Shown here in pieces: positions 61,765 to 64,000 of a stretch of 64,000 bases of DNA. A program made the position numbers and the translations under genes. The stretch spans positions 126,180,394-126,244,393 of the forward strand of contig NC_079493.1 of assembly GCF_030052815.1 (NCBI RefSeq), given 5' to 3'. Source of the stretch: Hevea brasiliensis. Taxonomy: Eukaryota > Streptophyta > Magnoliopsida > Malpighiales > Euphorbiaceae. Each line of letters begins with the position of its first letter. Position 1 is the stretch's first letter. The notes beneath the pieces were generated by a model. That model was not told where the DNA came from, did no database searches, and saw only the letters and a list, made by a program, of their open reading frames with translations.

Positions 61765-62936
61765 TTTTAGTGGTTTTGGGGGGGGGGGGGGGGGTGGTGG
61801 GGTTGGAAGGATCAGGGGACGGTGCTCATGAATATCAAATAAAGTGCATTTACATTATATATTGTTATGGTTTTATGTGTTTAATCATTCTTTGTTATAA
61901 TCTCTGATGTATTCTGCATACGCACGATGCATCCCTGTTTATAATTATAAACCAATTGGGCATTATCTTAATTTATTCTTTGTTATTTTATTTTTGGAAG
62001 TTGAAGGACATGGCAGAAAGGTTACCTGTTGGAGCAGCAAGAAACAGCAGTTCACCTTCGTTTTATTTTTCTAGTGCTACTCCCCCAAGGGAAGTTTCCT
62101 CGGCAGTCAATGAGCAATTGATTAATCCCACAACTTTCCATGAATCTGATTCAAATGGATCAAGCAGCCTGGTGATTTCCAATATTTCTGGCACCACTAG
62201 CAATCAAACTATAAATCACTCTGAACATTTGGAAGCGACAATAAAGAGTAAAAGCAGAACAGCAAAGATTGAACCCACCCATGGGGATGAATGGGTTGAG
62301 CAAGATGAACCGGGTGTGTACATTACCCTTGTTTCCTTGCCAGGAGGTGCCAAAGATCTTAAGCGTGTCCGTTTCAGGTATTTTGTAAGGCATTACAAGC
62401 TGTATGACTGTTTTTCCCTAAATGCATTTTTGTCAAAACATAAAAGCTTTATCCTGAAAGGCCAGAACTATATTTTTCATTCAATGATAATAAATATAAT
62501 ATAGCAAATTGCTTTTCCCTTCCCCCAACAAAGGGAAAAGAAGAGCTGTAAGAGCACACAATATGTGGGAGTAGCGATAGGACATTACGATAATTTGTTC
62601 TTCCTCCTTTTGCTCACTCCGCTCCTTTCTCGGCAAACAAGAAGGGAGGGGGAGGGTGTGGCTGTGTTTGCCAGTAGACAAGCTTGGACCATTAAGTTTT
62701 CTGTACTTTTTTGGAGCTGGGTAATGATCAAAATTTTCTAATTACTGATTAATACTTTGTTGGAGATGATTACCCTCTTGCATATTAATTTCTCGTTTTG
62801 CAGTCGAAAGCGATTCAGTGAGAAACAAGCAGAACAATGGTGGGCAGCAAACAGAGCAAGGGTATATCAGCAATACAATGTTCCCATGGTCGATAAATCT
62901 ATTTTGGGTTTGGGTAGGGAAGGTTTAGCACATTGA
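50592..62936 (+). CDS. PRAF1: PH, RCC1-repeat, FYVE and BRX domain protein (PRAF1-type), complete
   Basis: A member of the plant PRAF/RLD family: phosphoinositide-binding proteins with an RCC1 propeller, linked to membrane trafficking, small-GTPase exchange and polarity. Exons 50592-50645, 55070-55156, 56731-56820, 57932-58012, 58239-58433, 58516-60633, 61224-61370, 62001-62377, 62804-62936; 3282 bases, 1093 aa, close to Arabidopsis PRAF1, with every phase agreeing. Domains: PH (about 15-135; [35 protein letters not shown]), seven RCC1-type repeats (about 263-650; [19 protein letters not shown] and others), FYVE zinc finger (about 652-719; [18 protein letters not shown]), coiled coil (about 860-945, [18 protein letters not shown]), C-terminal BRX (about 1020-1077; [37 protein letters not shown]). 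Intron 1 is 4.4 kb because of an antisense LINE. Confidence 0.95.
51544..51562. repeat. Target-site duplication of the RTE LINE, left copy
   Basis: TATGTTGGCACTTTCAATA, identical over 19 bp to 54831-54849. It flanks the 3' (TTGAG-tailed) end of the element. Confidence 0.93.
51563..54830 (-). mobile_element. Near full-length RTE-type LINE in PRAF1 intron 1
   Basis: 3268 bp on the minus strand, opposite to the host gene. The 5' end starts ACTCCGCCTAAGTAGCTTGC; the 3' end finishes in a short TTGAG-type tail. It encodes an apurinic-like endonuclease ([30 protein letters not shown]; about 54650-53830) and a reverse transcriptase ([38 protein letters not shown]; about 53440-51640). Breaks: a stop near 54266, frame changes near 53820-53840, a stop near 53464 and one near 52190. 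It is therefore not autonomous now. The exact 19-bp duplication shows it as one intact insertion, probably full length for this family. Confidence 0.93.
54831..54849. repeat. Target-site duplication of the RTE LINE, right copy
   Basis: Matches 51544-51562 exactly and abuts the element's 5' end. Confidence 0.93.
57121..57624 (+). mobile_element. 5'-truncated RTE LINE in PRAF1 intron 3
   Basis: About 504 bp, in the same orientation as the gene. It encodes the last part of the RT ORF ([20 protein letters not shown] to RGRLKLTWR) and the 3' end with GTTGAG repeats. A 13-bp duplication, AAGTTAGAAAATG, flanks it at 57108-57120 and 57625-57637. It matches the 3' end of the copy at 51563-54830. Confidence 0.92.
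61539..61899. repeat. Local tandem duplication with (AT)n, poly-T and poly-G in PRAF1 intron 7
   Basis: Two head-to-tail units (about 61539-61699 and 61700-61899), each made of (AT)n, a T run, a G run, then the same roughly 125-bp unique sequence (from GGTTGGAAGGATCAGGGGAC to CATTCTTTGTTATA), which looks identical in both. The (AT)n is much longer in unit 2. ORFs rich in Y/I here are artefacts. Confidence 0.92.
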
Positions 62937-64000
62937 CCTTCAATAATCAAAGATGCAACTACGGTGGCACTTGCAAATGCTATTGATTAGAATTTTCAGA
63001 TTTTGGTTTTAAATTTCTGCTCTTGTGATTGAATGAAGCCAATTTTGTTGTTTAGAGGGTGGGATTGCTAATCTCTTTTGCTTTCTCTCTCCTTTTTCCT
63101 TCCTTGATCTTGTTTTTTTGGCCCTTCGATTTTTTTTTTCCCCTTCTTTTGGCTGGTAAATGATGTATCCATGTCTTCACAATTTTCTATAATTTTTTTT
63201 TTTTTTTTCAAGGGAAGCTTGAAAAGTGGTGAGGGTTATGTAAATTCTTTGTAAGTAGATTGCAGGCTTTGAATTCAAAACAGCTGTCATTGTATATTCA
63301 TGAGGATGGTAGCATTCAGATTGGATGGCATTCATGTTGCAAGTGCTTCTTCTGCCCTTCTTTTTTAATATCCATCTGGCTACGCCAGTCTACGATTAAA
63401 AATTTTCCCTCACAACTACTGGGCAAGTTAGTTAATCAGTTATATGAATCATTTTTCACTATTCATATTCATTGCTGCGTGAGACTAATTTTGCTTCAAA
63501 GAATTGAATAGTGAAAAAAAAAATCTATATAGTCCGTATCGATTAGTTTGGCATTGAATTAAAACTTGGTTATTATTAAAAAGAAAAATGGAAAGAAGTT
63601 TAATTTTGATAGAAGGGGTAAATTTTTTAATTCAATAAAAATTTAATGAGTTGAACTGTATAAAAAGATGCAATTTTTTTTTTATTTTAATAATTTTTGT
63701 TATAAAGACTTTTTATCAGTACTTTTGCAAGTGGAGGGAGCTAAACAAGGCTACCATTAATTGGCGTAGAAATTAACAGAAACATTAATTTGGTAGCCCT
63801 AAGATATAAATGATAATAGAAGTTTACAAATCATACATACACTTTAGGCTGGAGTTAATTGTATTCGCTTCAAAAATAAAGATAAATGATTATCATAGAT
63901 CTCTCCTCGGTAAATAAAAATGACTTAGTTTTGATACAAATCAGTCGCCTTGTATGGATTCAAGTCAATTTCCTTTCCTATACACAGATGGGCATGGCCA
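62937..64000. other. PRAF1 3' UTR and downstream spacer
   Basis: Sequence to about 63300 is balanced to T-rich and probably 3' UTR. Beyond about 63500 it is AT-rich spacer to the window end. The 83-aa frame at 63260-63511 has no recognisable content. Confidence 0.5.

Noticed and set aside
61522..61907. 82- and 87-aa plus-strand ORFs in PRAF1 intron 7
   Set aside because: Translations of (AT)n, T and G runs.
1..64000. tRNA or rRNA genes and CRISPR arrays
   Set aside because: No tRNA A/B-box pairs or rRNA stretches were noticed, and no regularly spaced identical repeats with unique spacers were seen; CRISPR is not expected in a plant nucleus.

Overview
This is plant nuclear DNA, most likely from a woody rosid eudicot. 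The evidence is genes with GT-AG introns, the largest subunit of the plant-specific RNA polymerase V, a plant NPF transporter, a cytokinin type-A response regulator, an Athila-type LTR retrotransposon, RTE-type LINEs and very AT-rich intergenic DNA. Protein wording looks closest to Malpighiales (Euphorbiaceae-like), but that is an impression from memory, not a search result.

Layout. (1) 22-14786, minus: a complete 17-exon NRPE1 gene (2037 codons by my splicing), with candidate 5' UTR and promoter to about 15.9 kb. Its introns hold a 5'-truncated RTE LINE, a MITE-like element and microsatellites. (2) 16.1-26.9 kb: no gene seen. The DNA is AT-rich, with two families of short dispersed non-coding repeats, one of which folds into hairpins. 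(3) 26939-30056, plus: a complete five-exon NPF5-type transporter (570 aa). (4) 30693-32072, minus: an O-methyltransferase pseudogene, convergent with the transporter. (5) 33.4-34.25 kb: a MITE-like element, abutted by (6) 34252-45448: an 11.2-kb Athila-type Ty3/gypsy element on the minus strand with nearly identical LTRs, a CCCTA target-site duplication, a tRNA-Asp primer site and five coding lesions. (7) 48401-49217, plus: a four-exon type-A response regulator of the ARR8/ARR9 group (175 aa). (8) 50592-62936, plus: a nine-exon PH-RCC1-FYVE-BRX gene (PRAF1 type, 1093 aa). Its introns hold a near full-length RTE LINE, a second truncated RTE copy and a recent local tandem duplication.

The genes do not form one pathway. 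Pol V makes scaffold transcripts for RNA-directed DNA methylation, the process that silences elements such as the Athila and RTE copies beside it. The NPF protein is a proton-coupled membrane transporter, the response regulator damps cytokinin signalling, and the PRAF protein is a phosphoinositide-binding RCC1-repeat protein. The least ordinary signal is inside the Athila element. A module made of a 7-bp hairpin, a fixed AGGA loop, a 6-nt spacer and a polypurine tract occurs twice, 1.5 kb apart. Four stem base pairs differ between the copies while pairing is kept.
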